Shown: one piece after another, positions 37,947 through 48,044 of the stretch
Numbering within the stretch: position 1 is the first letter of the stretch
Layout: every line of letters begins with the position of its first letter
Assembly (NCBI GenBank): GCA_023101505.1
Contig: LVZA01000001.1
Location: forward strand, 1,302,001 to 1,366,000
DNA length: 64,000 nt
Direction of reading: 5' to 3'
Source of the DNA: Pasteurellaceae bacterium Pebbles2
Lineage (GTDB): Bacteria; Pseudomonadota; Gammaproteobacteria; Enterobacterales; Pasteurellaceae
The notes under the pieces: generated by a model
What the model was told of the DNA's origin: nothing
Seen by the model: the letters and a program-made list of their open reading frames with translations, nothing else
Database searches by the model: none
Position numbers and translations under genes: made by a program

Positions 37947-39019
37947 TATTTACTTCCTTTTGCTTTTTTGTAAGCATCCCATAAACCTTGGATATACATA
38001 ATGCCTAAGGCACGATCATATAACCCATAACCAGGACGGCATTTTTCTTCCCAAATATGGCGACCATGATCTGGGCGATAATATCCGTCGAAACCAACTT
38101 CATGGTAGGCTTTCACAATTTCTGCAATATCTAATGAGCCATCACTTGTTAAATGAGAAGTTTCCAAGAAATCACCATTCTCAAATACTTTAATATTACG
38201 AATATGAGCGAATGGAATGCGCTTATGGAAAGTGCGGATCATTTCTGGCAAATTATTTTGTAAATTAGGACCTAATGCACCGCTACATAGTGTGATACCA
38301 TTTGCAGGGCTATCTACCATATCAATGATTTTTTGGAAATCATCGTGACATTTTGCAATACGTGGTAGTCCAAATACAGAAAATGGTGGATCATCAGGGT
38401 GAATTGCCATCTTAATACCCGCTTCTTCTGCTACAGGAATAATTTTTTCTAGGAAATATTTGAGATTCTCTCTTAACTTGTCTTCAGTCATTCCTTTATA
38501 AAGATCAAATAATGTATCTAGATGTTTTAAACGCTCAGGCTCCCAACCTGGTAAAGTTAAATCTTTTGAATTTTCTTCAAATTGTTTTACTAATACTTTT
38601 GGATCAATACCATCAATACGAGCGTGTTCATAGAAAAGTGCGGTCGAACCATCCGCAGTTTCTTTGAAAAGATCAGTACGAATCCAGTCAAATACCGGCA
38701 TAAAGTTATAACAAACCACTTTAACGCCATATTTACCTAAATTGCGTAAAGTCGTTTTATAATTTTCAATATAGGTTTCACGTTCGGGTATCCCTAATTT
38801 AATGCTTTCGTGAATATTAACACTTTCCACGACATCAATATTTAAGCCATAAGGCTCAACTTGAGATTTCACTTCAGCAATACGATCTTCCTGCCAAACT
38901 TCACCCGCTGGGATATCATGTAATGCCCACACCACACCACATATACTTGGAATTTGTTTAATATAACTTAATGGAATTGTATCGTTGCCTAATCCATACC
39001 ATCTAAATGTTGTTTTCAT
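37946..39019 (-). CDS. uxuA: Mannonate dehydratase
   Basis: UxuA dehydrates D-mannonate to KDG with Fe2+ or Mn2+. The 357-residue TIM-barrel protein has MAIHPDDPPFSVFGLPRI near 205-222, the ALHDIP motif near 32-37, and YRPDHGRHIWEE near 314-325, which includes metal-site His and Asp residues. It is followed by overlapping uxuB and preceded by the Zn-dehydrogenase gene. One USS lies at 38636-38644. Confidence 0.95.
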   Translation of the reverse strand: MKTTFRWYGLGNDTIPLSYIKQIPSICGVVWALHDIPAGEVWQEDRIAEVKSQVEPYGLNIDVVESVNIHESIKLGIPERETYIENYKTTLRNLGKYGVKVVCYNFMPVFDWIRTDLFKETADGSTALFYEHARIDGIDPKVLVKQFEENSKDLTLPGWEPERLKHLDTLFDLYKGMTEDKLRENLKYFLEKIIPVAEEAGIKMAIHPDDPPFSVFGLPRIAKCHDDFQKIIDMVDSPANGITLCSGALGPNLQNNLPEMIRTFHKRIPFAHIRNIKVFENGDFLETSHLTSDGSLDIAEIVKAYHEVGFDGYYRPDHGRHIWEEKCRPGYGLYDRALGIMYIQGLWDAYKKAKGSK

Positions 39020-39033
39020 AATTCAGTCCTTTT

Positions 39034-40053
39034 TTACCACTCTAATAAAACTTTACATACTTTATTTTTTTCGTTTTTAATTACATCAAATGCCTTTTCA
39101 ATATCAGTAAATTTATAAGTATGTGTAATCATTTTTTCTGGGGTTACTTTACCTTCTTCAAATAAACGCATTACTTCAGGGAAACGTTTATTATTTAAAC
39201 GAGTACCAAATACGTTAATACCTTTTTTGGTAAAAGCTACTTGTGGAATTTCTGATGGTGTAGCTCCGGTACCTAACACGACAAAACGTCCTGATGGAGC
39301 AACAATATCTAACGCATCTAAGATACTTTGTGGAGAACACACAGCATCAATAACAACGTGAGCCCCTTCATTATTAGTAAATTCCGCAACTGCTTGTTTC
39401 AATTCTATATTTTTTACATTAATCGCCCTTGTTGCTCCCATTTCACGAGCAAGTATTAAACGTTCTTCAAAAATATCAGTAATTAGCACTTCTGCACCTC
39501 GAGCCACAGCAACTTGCATCGCGGCTAATCCAGCAGGACCAGAACCAAATACGACAACTTTGTCACCTTGAGCTACGTTTGCACGTGTATTGATTTCAAC
39601 ACCAACGGCATAAGGTTCAATCAAGGTTGCAATTTTGTGTGGAATTTTATCGGTATTTACTTTATAAACATTTTCACCATGGCTTTTAGCATATTCAGCA
39701 AAACCACCTTGAGTGTGTACGCCTGTTACTTTAAGATTGCTACATACATTGTGGTGTCCAGTGCGACACGGATAGCAATTTCCACAACTGTTTACAATAT
39801 CACTCACTACAAAATCACCGACTTTGACATGGGTTACCGCTTTACCTACTTTTTCCACTGTCCCCACAAATTCGTGGCCAATAACCATAGGATATTGAGC
39901 TAAGGAATTACCTCCCGTATAAATACCAATATCTGATCCACAAACGCCCCCAAAGGCAACTTTAATTACAACATCGGTATCTTGTTCAATTTCAGGTGTT
40001 GGAATATCCGCAATTTCAAGTTCAAATGGTTTATTTACAATAACTGCTTTCAT
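39034..40053 (-). CDS. Zinc-type alcohol dehydrogenase, possibly L-gulonate/altronate 5-dehydrogenase
   Basis: This 339-residue medium-chain dehydrogenase has catalytic zinc ligands in GVCGSD (Cys near 38) and GHEFVG (His near 60), the structural zinc site CGNCYPCRTGHHNVC near 91-105, and the NAD motif VVFGSGPAGLAAMQVA near 168-183. It resembles RspB/sorbitol-dehydrogenase-type enzymes. Its place between the TRAP transporter and uxuA suggests it oxidises an imported aldonate to fructuronate. The substrate is inferred, not shown. Confidence 0.85.
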   Translation of the reverse strand: MKAVIVNKPFELEIADIPTPEIEQDTDVVIKVAFGGVCGSDIGIYTGGNSLAQYPMVIGHEFVGTVEKVGKAVTHVKVGDFVVSDIVNSCGNCYPCRTGHHNVCSNLKVTGVHTQGGFAEYAKSHGENVYKVNTDKIPHKIATLIEPYAVGVEINTRANVAQGDKVVVFGSGPAGLAAMQVAVARGAEVLITDIFEERLILAREMGATRAINVKNIELKQAVAEFTNNEGAHVVIDAVCSPQSILDALDIVAPSGRFVVLGTGATPSEIPQVAFTKKGINVFGTRLNNKRFPEVMRLFEEGKVTPEKMITHTYKFTDIEKAFDVIKNEKNKVCKVLLEW

Positions 40054-40063
40054 TTTTAAGTCC

Positions 40064-41344
40064 TTATTTGGTAAAGAATTTTAACGGTTCCATAAATGTG
40101 CTAGGGAGTAAGATTAACATCACTAATACTGCGATAATGGCAAGTAAAAATGGCCAAATTTTCTTCACAATACGTTCCATATTGATCTTCCCTGTACTTG
40201 CTGCAACATTTAATACGGTACCAACAGGTGGAGTGAGTAATCCAAATACACAAGTAATAATGAATACCACACCAAAATAAACTGGATTAATGCCAGCCTG
40301 TTTTACTGCAGGCATTAATACTGGGGTTAGAATTAAAATTGTAGGTACTACATCCATAGATGTGCCAACTAATAGCACTAACCCTACGATCACAAACATT
40401 AATAATGTTGGTGATTCAATAAATGGGTGCAATAGATCTGTTACGATGCGAGGAATGTTCCCGATAGTCATTAACCAAGATGAAACCATTGCTGCTGAAG
40501 CCAAGAACATAATGGCTGCACTGGCTTTAGCTGATGAAATAAAACATTCTTTAATTGCTTGGAATGTAAGTTCACGGTAAACAAATAAACCAATGAGTAA
40601 TGCATAACCTACTGCCACTACACCTGCTTCTGTTGGTGTGAATACACCACTGCGTAAACCAAGCAAAATTCCCATTGGCATGAATATTGCCCAAATTGCT
40701 TTACGACAAGCTCTTAAAACTTCACGAAATGATTTTTTAGGTAATGGGATAGCTGAATCTTGGCGAGAAACCAATGCCCAAATAACACAAAGTGCAATAG
40801 TAATGTATATTGCTGGTGCGATGCCGCCCATAAATAAATCAGTTACTGATACACCAGCTGTTACACCAAAAATAATCATTGGTACTGATGGTGGCATAAT
40901 TGGAGAAAGAATATTCCCAGCTCCGATTAAGGCTGTTGCACGATCTCTGTTATAGCCAATTGTTGCCATCATTGGGATTAGAATAGCGCCTAAAGCTGCA
41001 GTAGATGCCACCGCACTTCCAACTAAGCTGGCAAATAATAAGATAGCAATAATTGCAACATAACCTAAGCCACCGCGAATATGTCCTACAAGTGCGGTTG
41101 CTGCTTCAACGATTTTATTGGTTAAGCCACCGCGGTTCATTAAATCGCCAGCAACCACAAAAAATGGAATTGCCATCATTGAAAAACTATCTGCACCATT
41201 AAATAAGTTTTGCGATAAGATTTGAGAATTAAAGCCACCAAGGTAGAACATTAACATCATACCTGAGAATAAAAGGGAAAAAGCAATAGGGATCCCAATC
41301 ACAATACCGCCAACTAAACTTGCTAAGAAAATAATAATTGTCAT
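40064..41344 (-). CDS. TRAP transporter large permease (DctM/SiaM type)
   Basis: This 426-residue inner-membrane protein has about twelve hydrophobic segments. NGADSFSMMAIPFFVVAGDLMNRGG near 48-72 and PIMPPSVPMIIFG near 149-161 are typical of the ion-coupled DctM subunit. It overlaps neither neighbour but lies 11 bases after dctQ and 10 before the dehydrogenase, so it is clearly in the same operon. Two USS copies are inside. Confidence 0.93.
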   Translation of the reverse strand: MTIIIFLASLVGGIVIGIPIAFSLLFSGMMLMFYLGGFNSQILSQNLFNGADSFSMMAIPFFVVAGDLMNRGGLTNKIVEAATALVGHIRGGLGYVAIIAILLFASLVGSAVASTAALGAILIPMMATIGYNRDRATALIGAGNILSPIMPPSVPMIIFGVTAGVSVTDLFMGGIAPAIYITIALCVIWALVSRQDSAIPLPKKSFREVLRACRKAIWAIFMPMGILLGLRSGVFTPTEAGVVAVGYALLIGLFVYRELTFQAIKECFISSAKASAAIMFLASAAMVSSWLMTIGNIPRIVTDLLHPFIESPTLLMFVIVGLVLLVGTSMDVVPTILILTPVLMPAVKQAGINPVYFGVVFIITCVFGLLTPPVGTVLNVAASTGKINMERIVKKIWPFLLAIIAVLVMLILLPSTFMEPLKFFTK

Positions 41345-41355
41345 CGTTATTTCTC

Positions 41356-41865
41356 CTAATCGGAATCTGCTTCACTCATTAATGCTGCCTTATGAATAGA
41401 TTGAGGATTTCTAATCACATCAACAATATTCAACACGGCAATTAAAATAATTGCAGCCCCAGTTAATAATCCGATTCCATACACAACAGATAAGGGTAAA
41501 CCTGTTGCGGCAGCTTTTGCTGTAGATGATTGTATTACCATTGCAAGGCTACCTTTAAATAAGATAGCCATTACTGCAACAATAACGACTCGACCAATCA
41601 CATAAAGCAGCCATTTCAATTTTTCAGGTGTATTTTTTATAAAAGTATCTACCCCTAAATGAGCATTTTCTTTCATCGCAACAATCGCCCCAAGATAAAT
41701 TACATAAACAAAAACATATCTTGAAACTTCTTCTGACCAAACTAAACCTGAATTGAAAAAGAATCGAAGTACGACGTTCATAAATACCAAAATAATCATC
41801 ACGGCAAGCATTATGCCTAGCAGTACTTGTACGCCATAAAATAATTTATCAGTAAAACTTTTCAT
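41356..41865 (-). CDS. TRAP transporter small permease (DctQ type)
   Basis: This 169-residue protein has four membrane helices, with LVWSEEVSRYVFVYVIYLGA near 38-57 as the DctQ signature. It pairs with the large permease to carry substrate delivered by the binding protein. It is 24 bases after dctP and 11 before dctM. Confidence 0.92.
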   Translation of the reverse strand: MKSFTDKLFYGVQVLLGIMLAVMIILVFMNVVLRFFFNSGLVWSEEVSRYVFVYVIYLGAIVAMKENAHLGVDTFIKNTPEKLKWLLYVIGRVVIVAVMAILFKGSLAMVIQSSTAKAAATGLPLSVVYGIGLLTGAAIILIAVLNIVDVIRNPQSIHKAALMSEADSD

Positions 41866-41889
41866 ACTTCAATGCTCCATTAATGATAA

Positions 41890-42900
41890 TTATTGGGTAT
41901 TTCTTACTTTATTAACTAATGCTTCAGCCCAATCATATTTTTTATATAATTCAGCATAAAGAGGCTGCATTTTTTCAATTAATAACTGTTTATCAGCATC
42001 GGTTGGAACAACAACCGTTACCCCTTTTTCTTGTAAAGTTTTCTTATCAGCATCAATACTTGCTTGATAAAGATCCCAACTTTTATCTGACGTTGCTTTT
42101 GCTGCTTCATTAAAAATTACTTTTTCTTCATCTGTTAAATCATTCCAGAACTTAGAATTTGCTAATAATTCCAATGAAGAAATCATATGGTTAGTTTCAT
42201 AAATATTCTTATTGACGGAATAAAAACCTTGCTGAACAAAGGTTGAAAGTGGATTATCCTGGCCATCTACAACGCCTTGCTCAAGTGCGGTGAAAACTTC
42301 ACCTAATCCCATAATTGCAACATTGGAACCTAATAATTCAGCAACTTTTACATGGATTGGATTATTTGGCATACGCATTTTCTGACCTTTAAATTGATCC
42401 GATGAAGATAATATTTTGCTTGAAGAAAATACTCGTGCACCATTTGGCATCCAGGCTAAGAATTTAATTGGTTGAGATTGTTCAAAACTAGTTGCAATTT
42501 CTTGTCCAACTTCACCTTGGTAGATTTTACGAGCATGAGCAATATCTCGGAATAAGAATGGAAAATCGGGCACTGACATTTTTGGTACTTCTGACCACAT
42601 CACTGTACCCAAAACAGACATATCAATTATACCTTGGCGAGTGTAATCGAAAGACTGTTTTTCATCACCTAGCTGACCAGAATCATAAATATCAATTTGA
42701 TATTTACCATTAGTTTTACTCTCAATCATTGGCTTAAAAACTTCTTTTAAAGCAATGGTAGATGGGTGAGTAGCAGCTACAACTGATGATACTTTTACTA
42801 TTTTAGCTGATGAGCCATTAGTATTTTCATCATTGCAAGCTGTTAATGAAAATAACATGACACTGGCGATTAAGGTTTTTAAAAGTGCTCTTTTTTTCAT
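41890..42900 (-). CDS. TRAP transporter substrate-binding protein (DctP type), putative lipoprotein
   Basis: This 336-residue DctP-family protein would capture an acid sugar in the periplasm. The signal ends in LTAC (residues 19-22) followed by Asn-Asp, a lipobox, so the mature protein may be lipid-anchored. Most gram-negative DctP proteins are soluble. The substrate-binding region includes PNGARVFSSSKIL and MRMPNNPIHVK near 166-178, with the conserved arginine. It is the first gene of the locus. The catabolic neighbours suggest a hexuronate or aldonate ligand. Confidence 0.9.
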   Translation of the reverse strand: MKKRALLKTLIASVMLFSLTACNDENTNGSSAKIVKVSSVVAATHPSTIALKEVFKPMIESKTNGKYQIDIYDSGQLGDEKQSFDYTRQGIIDMSVLGTVMWSEVPKMSVPDFPFLFRDIAHARKIYQGEVGQEIATSFEQSQPIKFLAWMPNGARVFSSSKILSSSDQFKGQKMRMPNNPIHVKVAELLGSNVAIMGLGEVFTALEQGVVDGQDNPLSTFVQQGFYSVNKNIYETNHMISSLELLANSKFWNDLTDEEKVIFNEAAKATSDKSWDLYQASIDADKKTLQEKGVTVVVPTDADKQLLIEKMQPLYAELYKKYDWAEALVNKVRNTQ

Positions 42901-42936
42901 AATTATTCCCTTTTAGGTAGTAACAAAGCTATAAAG

Positions 42937-42956
42937 AATTCTAGTATACAAGAATT
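42937..42956 (-). promoter_or_regulatory. Operator-like 20-bp palindrome before dctP
   Basis: AATTCTAGTATACAAGAATT is a palindrome with one mismatched base pair (A/T against A/T). Its GTATAC core matches operators of UxuR/ExuR-type FCD regulators. It lies 37 bases before the dctP ATG, around the expected transcription start, so a bound repressor would block initiation. Confidence 0.65.
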
Positions 42957-42968
42957 CTTACAAAGAAT

Positions 42969-42974
42969 ATTATC
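42969..42974 (-). promoter_or_regulatory. Probable -10 box of the dctP-eda locus
   Basis: GATAAT on the minus strand lies about 30 bases from the centre of the CRP site. The implied start near 42962 puts CRP at about -40, a class II position. Confidence 0.55.
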
Positions 42975-42993
42975 AAAAAAGAAACTTAGAAAC

Positions 42994-43009
42994 TGTGAGA
43001 TAGATCACA
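42994..43009. promoter_or_regulatory. CRP-cAMP binding site
   Basis: TGTGAGATAGATCACA contains both perfect CRP half-sites (TGTGA and TCACA) with the standard six-base spacer. It is in the dctP-hflD divergent region and is best placed to activate the uxu/TRAP operon when preferred sugars are absent. Confidence 0.85.
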
Positions 43010-43110
43010 AATATTAAGATTAACCCTAATTAGAAAACTCTAGAGTTTTTTGAAAAATGTTTTCATTATCTTTCCCTAATTGAAATAAAAGGATATTACC
43101 GCTTATAACC

Positions 43111-43139
43111 TTTAAAAAACAGTGAAAAAATGCTATATT
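43111..43139 (+). promoter_or_regulatory. Probable promoter of hflD
   Basis: TATATT (43134-43139) has an extended TGC upstream. TTTAAA (43111-43116) is 17 bases away as a weak -35 box. It is 26 bases before the hflD ATG. Confidence 0.55.
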
Positions 43140-43165
43140 GCACAAAATTTTGAACTTTGATTATT

Positions 43166-45159
<1,994 letters not shown>

Positions 45160-45167
45160 TTTAAGTC

Positions 45168-45194
45168 AAAAAGCAAGGGAAACCTTGCTTTTTT
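45168..45194 (+). terminator. Terminator of purB
   Basis: AAAAAGCAAGG and CCTTGCTTTTTT with a GAAA loop, followed by T-rich sequence, lie directly after the purB stop. This is a strong intrinsic terminator. Confidence 0.93.
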
Positions 45195-45231
45195 CTCCTT
45201 TAAAAACATGTCAAAAAACTATCCACTTCTA

Positions 45232-45861
45232 TCACTCTTCCGTAACTTCATAACGAAAGATCCAATCAATATCCATTTGGCGAAAGGCTTCGGGGAAGAG
45301 ATATTCTCCACGGAATACGGCGACATCAATATATTGCCAAGTTGGGTTAAAATTAGGCTGTTGGTGTTGAATTGCATCTAATAATAAAATCGAGCAATAA
45401 AATGGGCTTTCTTCCCGTGAACGTAGTTCAAACGCTTTTCCTTTTTGTTGTGCGGCATATTCGGCAGTGGCTTGTCGTTGTGCTTGGTTTAAAATGCGTG
45501 GGCGAGCGATGCCGATGGCATTGGTACGATTAGAAGCGGAAAAATCTTTAAAACTTGAAATAATCACTTGATTGGGCTGTTCAGGATTGTCGTTATCAAT
45601 GGCGTGGGCAATGAATATTTCAGGCTGCGTAGCTACTATAATGCCGATATGAGAATAGGGGCTTTGGCTTGTATGCTTAATAATTTTGCTGTCGAAATCT
45701 ACGCCTGAACGAAAAATCCAATCGCCCGCTTCAAGTTGTATATTTTCGGGCAGTTCAACATAGCTAACACTTTTTTGAACTGCCAAGTATTGCCATAAAA
45801 ATAAGAAAGTGGCGAATGCCAAAACAGCAACGCCACTCCATTTTATTACGGTTGATTTCAT
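45232..45861 (-). CDS. YiiX/YebB-like NlpC/P60 superfamily cysteine hydrolase
   Basis: This 209-residue protein has one N-terminal membrane segment (about 8-24) and a permuted NlpC/P60-like domain. DWIFRSG, the histidine in YSHIGIIV near 91, and the cysteine in SPFYCSILLLDA near 155 are the likely active residues. The family acts on peptide or lipid amide/ester bonds. The substrate is unknown. The start is taken as ATG 45861 rather than TTG 45876, which lies closer to the lipoprotein stop. Confidence 0.72.
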   Translation of the reverse strand: MKSTVIKWSGVAVLAFATFLFLWQYLAVQKSVSYVELPENIQLEAGDWIFRSGVDFDSKIIKHTSQSPYSHIGIIVATQPEIFIAHAIDNDNPEQPNQVIISSFKDFSASNRTNAIGIARPRILNQAQRQATAEYAAQQKGKAFELRSREESPFYCSILLLDAIQHQQPNFNPTWQYIDVAVFRGEYLFPEAFRQMDIDWIFRYEVTEE

Positions 45862-45878
45862 TATTGAGCCGAACAAGT

Positions 45879-46286
45879 TTATAAATTAACTTTCCAACCT
45901 TTCTTCGTTTCAACTAATTTAACATGGTTTTGGCGAACTTTTTCTTCATTTTTGAATTTTACGTTAACGGCAACACGTGCAGCTTTAATGTTCCCCATTT
46001 CAGCAAGCTCGGCAGCTTCAGTAGTGATTTTATCAACTCCGCCTAGTCTATTTGCTTTTGCCATCGCATCGCCTACCATCATATTTAGTTTGCCTTCAAG
46101 TTGCATTTTAACTTCAGGTGTGTCTTTATCTTCAGGAATATAAACCAATTCAGCGACAGATTTTATATCCCCTTTATAGATGTTTGATACAAATTTTTCA
46201 GCCACTTGTTCGGGTGAATCTGAGCCACAAGCAAATAACATCATTGAACATAACATCACACTAAAAAATTTAATAAATGAACGCAT
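45879..46286 (-). CDS. DUF4878-family lipoprotein
   Basis: This 135-residue protein has a lipoprotein signal ending in LFAC (Cys near 20) followed by GSDSPEQVAEKFVSNIYKGD, a DUF4878-like NTF2-type start. The mature part is short and basic at the end (VETKKGWKVNL). The function is unknown. It lies two to 17 bases before the YiiX-like gene and may share a transcript. Confidence 0.75.
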   Translation of the reverse strand: MRSFIKFFSVMLCSMMLFACGSDSPEQVAEKFVSNIYKGDIKSVAELVYIPEDKDTPEVKMQLEGKLNMMVGDAMAKANRLGGVDKITTEAAELAEMGNIKAARVAVNVKFKNEEKVRQNHVKLVETKKGWKVNL

Positions 46287-46305
46287 TTTGTTTCTCCTAG
46301 TAGAT

Positions 46306-47250
46306 TTAATTAACTTCTGTAATTCTCAACTCTTTTGGTACTTCAAAAACCGTATTTTCTTCGCAGCCTTGCAGTTCTTCGACTTCATTTGCTCCAAGCT
46401 CTTTTAAGCGACTGACCACAGATTGTACAAGCACTTCAGGTGCAGAAGCACCAGCGGTAATGCCAATAGTTTGTACGCCATTCAGCCACGAAGGATCGAT
46501 GTCGTTTGCATCATCTAATAATTTAGCAGGTGTGCCCATTCGGTTAGCAAGTTCGGCTAAACGATTAGAATTAGAGGAATTTTTAGATCCCACCACAATC
46601 ACTAAATCAGATTGCTCCGCTAGCTCTCGCACTGCCTGTTGGCGGTTGGTTGTCGCATAGCAAATATCATTTTTGCGTGGGCCTTGAATATTCGGGTATT
46701 TATCTTTCAACGCATCAATCACATCAGCGGTATCGTCGATGGATAGCGTAGTTTGCGTCATAAAGGTTAAATCTTCATCTGTACGCAATTTGAGCTTGGC
46801 AATATCTTCCACGTCTTCAATTAAGAAAATGCCACCATTTTGGTTATCATATTGCCCCATTGTGCCTTCAACTTCAGGGTGTCCCTCGTGTCCGATCAAA
46901 ATGGCTTTTGTGCCTTTTTTACTGGCTCGAGCCACTTGCATATGCACTTTCGTTACAAGCGGACAGGTCGCATCAAATACCTTAAGCTCACGGCGTTTTG
47001 CTTCTTGGCGAACTTCTTGTGATACACCGTGGGCGGAGAAAATCACGATAGCCCCATCTGGAACTTCGTTTAATTCTTCCACAAAAATAGCACCACGTTC
47101 ACGCAAGCCATTCACCACAAAGCGATTATGCACGACTTCGTGACGCACATAAATCGGCGCACCGTGAATTTCAAGAGCAAGCTCAACAATGCTAATTGCT
47201 CGGTCAACACCTGCACAAAATCCACGAGGATTGGCTAAGATAATTTTCAC
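46306..47250 (-). CDS. ispH: 4-hydroxy-3-methylbut-2-enyl diphosphate reductase
   Basis: IspH makes IPP and DMAPP in the last step of the MEP isoprenoid pathway, using a [4Fe-4S] cluster. In this 314-residue protein the cluster cysteines are in GFCAGVDRA (12), DATCPLVTK (near 96) and DICYATTNR (near 197). The start is GTG 47248-47250, overlapping the lspA stop (TAGTG), so translation is coupled. The C-terminus ELRITEVN is typical. Confidence 0.97.
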   Translation of the reverse strand: MKIILANPRGFCAGVDRAISIVELALEIHGAPIYVRHEVVHNRFVVNGLRERGAIFVEELNEVPDGAIVIFSAHGVSQEVRQEAKRRELKVFDATCPLVTKVHMQVARASKKGTKAILIGHEGHPEVEGTMGQYDNQNGGIFLIEDVEDIAKLKLRTDEDLTFMTQTTLSIDDTADVIDALKDKYPNIQGPRKNDICYATTNRQQAVRELAEQSDLVIVVGSKNSSNSNRLAELANRMGTPAKLLDDANDIDPSWLNGVQTIGITAGASAPEVLVQSVVSRLKELGANEVEELQGCEENTVFEVPKELRITEVN

Positions 47251-47747
47251 TATTTTTTCTCCGCTTTTTTATGATCGCTATTTTTAAAGGCATCAAGAGC
47301 AAGTAAAGCTGCACCCACACAAATGGCAATATCAGCCACATTAAAAACAGGATAATGCCATTCTTGCCAATAAAAATCAAAGAAATCCACCACAAAACCG
47401 TGATAAGCACGATCTGCCATATTCGCCAACGCACCGCCAATAATCAGGGCATAAGCCGAATTTTGCAATTTTTGCACCGCACTATTTTTCTTCAAAAAGT
47501 AAATTAGCATTGCAGAAATAATCAGGGCAAGCGCAATGAAAAAATATTTCTGCCAGCCACTATGATCAGCCAAAAAGCTAAATGCCGCCCCTGTATTTCG
47601 GGCGTAGGTGAGATTAAAGAAAGGCAAAATATTGACACTTTCATAAAGGTAGAAGTTTTGCACCACCAAATATTTGGTGAATATGTCTATGGTGAAAGCG
47701 ACAAGGCTAAACCATAGGAATGAGAGACCAGTTTTTTTATTCGGCAT
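47250..47747 (-). CDS. lspA: Lipoprotein signal peptidase
   Basis: LspA is the inner-membrane aspartic protease that cleaves lipoprotein signal peptides. ATG 47747 ([13 protein letters not shown]) gives 165 residues and four membrane segments. The catalytic aspartates are in [19 protein letters not shown] near 112-130. A longer reading to 47828 runs into hairpin element A and is unlikely. Element A's end hairpin lies 12 bases upstream, and no good ribosome site is seen. Confidence 0.96.
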   Translation of the reverse strand: MPNKKTGLSFLWFSLVAFTIDIFTKYLVVQNFYLYESVNILPFFNLTYARNTGAAFSFLADHSGWQKYFFIALALIISAMLIYFLKKNSAVQKLQNSAYALIIGGALANMADRAYHGFVVDFFDFYWQEWHYPVFNVADIAICVGAALLALDAFKNSDHKKAEKK

Positions 47748-47758
47748 AATGTTTTTCA

Positions 47759-47951
47759 ATCGGGTTACACCCGATGCAATCTTACTTTCTTTTGCTTGTA
47801 AAAAAGAAAGTAAGCAAAGAAAATACACCCCGACTTTACTGCTTTTCTGAGCTTGTTTGGTATTTTCTTAACGCTAGATTTTGAACTCGCTTCGCTCAAA
47901 CAGGCAAAATCTAGCTAAAAATACCAAGTCGCTCAGGCAGTTCAGACGGGG
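47759..47951. repeat. Hairpin element, copy A (ileS-lspA gap)
   Basis: This non-coding structured element occurs twice in the window (see copy B). In order it has a small hairpin, ATCGGGT/ACCCGAT (47759-47775). Next is a 13-bp stem, CTTACTTTCTTTT/AAAAGAAAGTAAG (47781-47814). A nested long hairpin (47828-47951) follows, with arm pairs CCCCG/CGGGG, ACTGC/GCAGT, CTGAGC/GCTCAG, TGGTATTTT/AAAATACCA and GCTAGATTTTG/CAAAATCTAGC around a 21-base loop. It lies between ileS and lspA, genes usually adjacent. No transposase gene is linked. Confidence 0.85.
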
Positions 47952-47968
47952 ACCCCATAATGAGTAGC

Positions 47969-48009
47969 AAAGTGCGGTTGGAAATTTGGAAATTTTTGAC
48001 CGCACTTTT
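47969..48009 (-). terminator. USS-pair terminator after ileS
   Basis: AAAGTGCGGT and ACCGCACTTTT lie on either side of an A/T-rich loop just downstream of ileS (minus strand), before hairpin element A. It should reduce read-through from ileS into lspA. Confidence 0.75.
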
Positions 48010-48044
48010 CCCATTACTGTTAATCGAATTTTATTTATTTGCAA

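Noticed and set aside
47748-47828. A longer lspA start giving 27 extra residues
   Set aside because: The extension is encoded by hairpin element A and has no membrane or family features. ATG 47747 gives the usual length.
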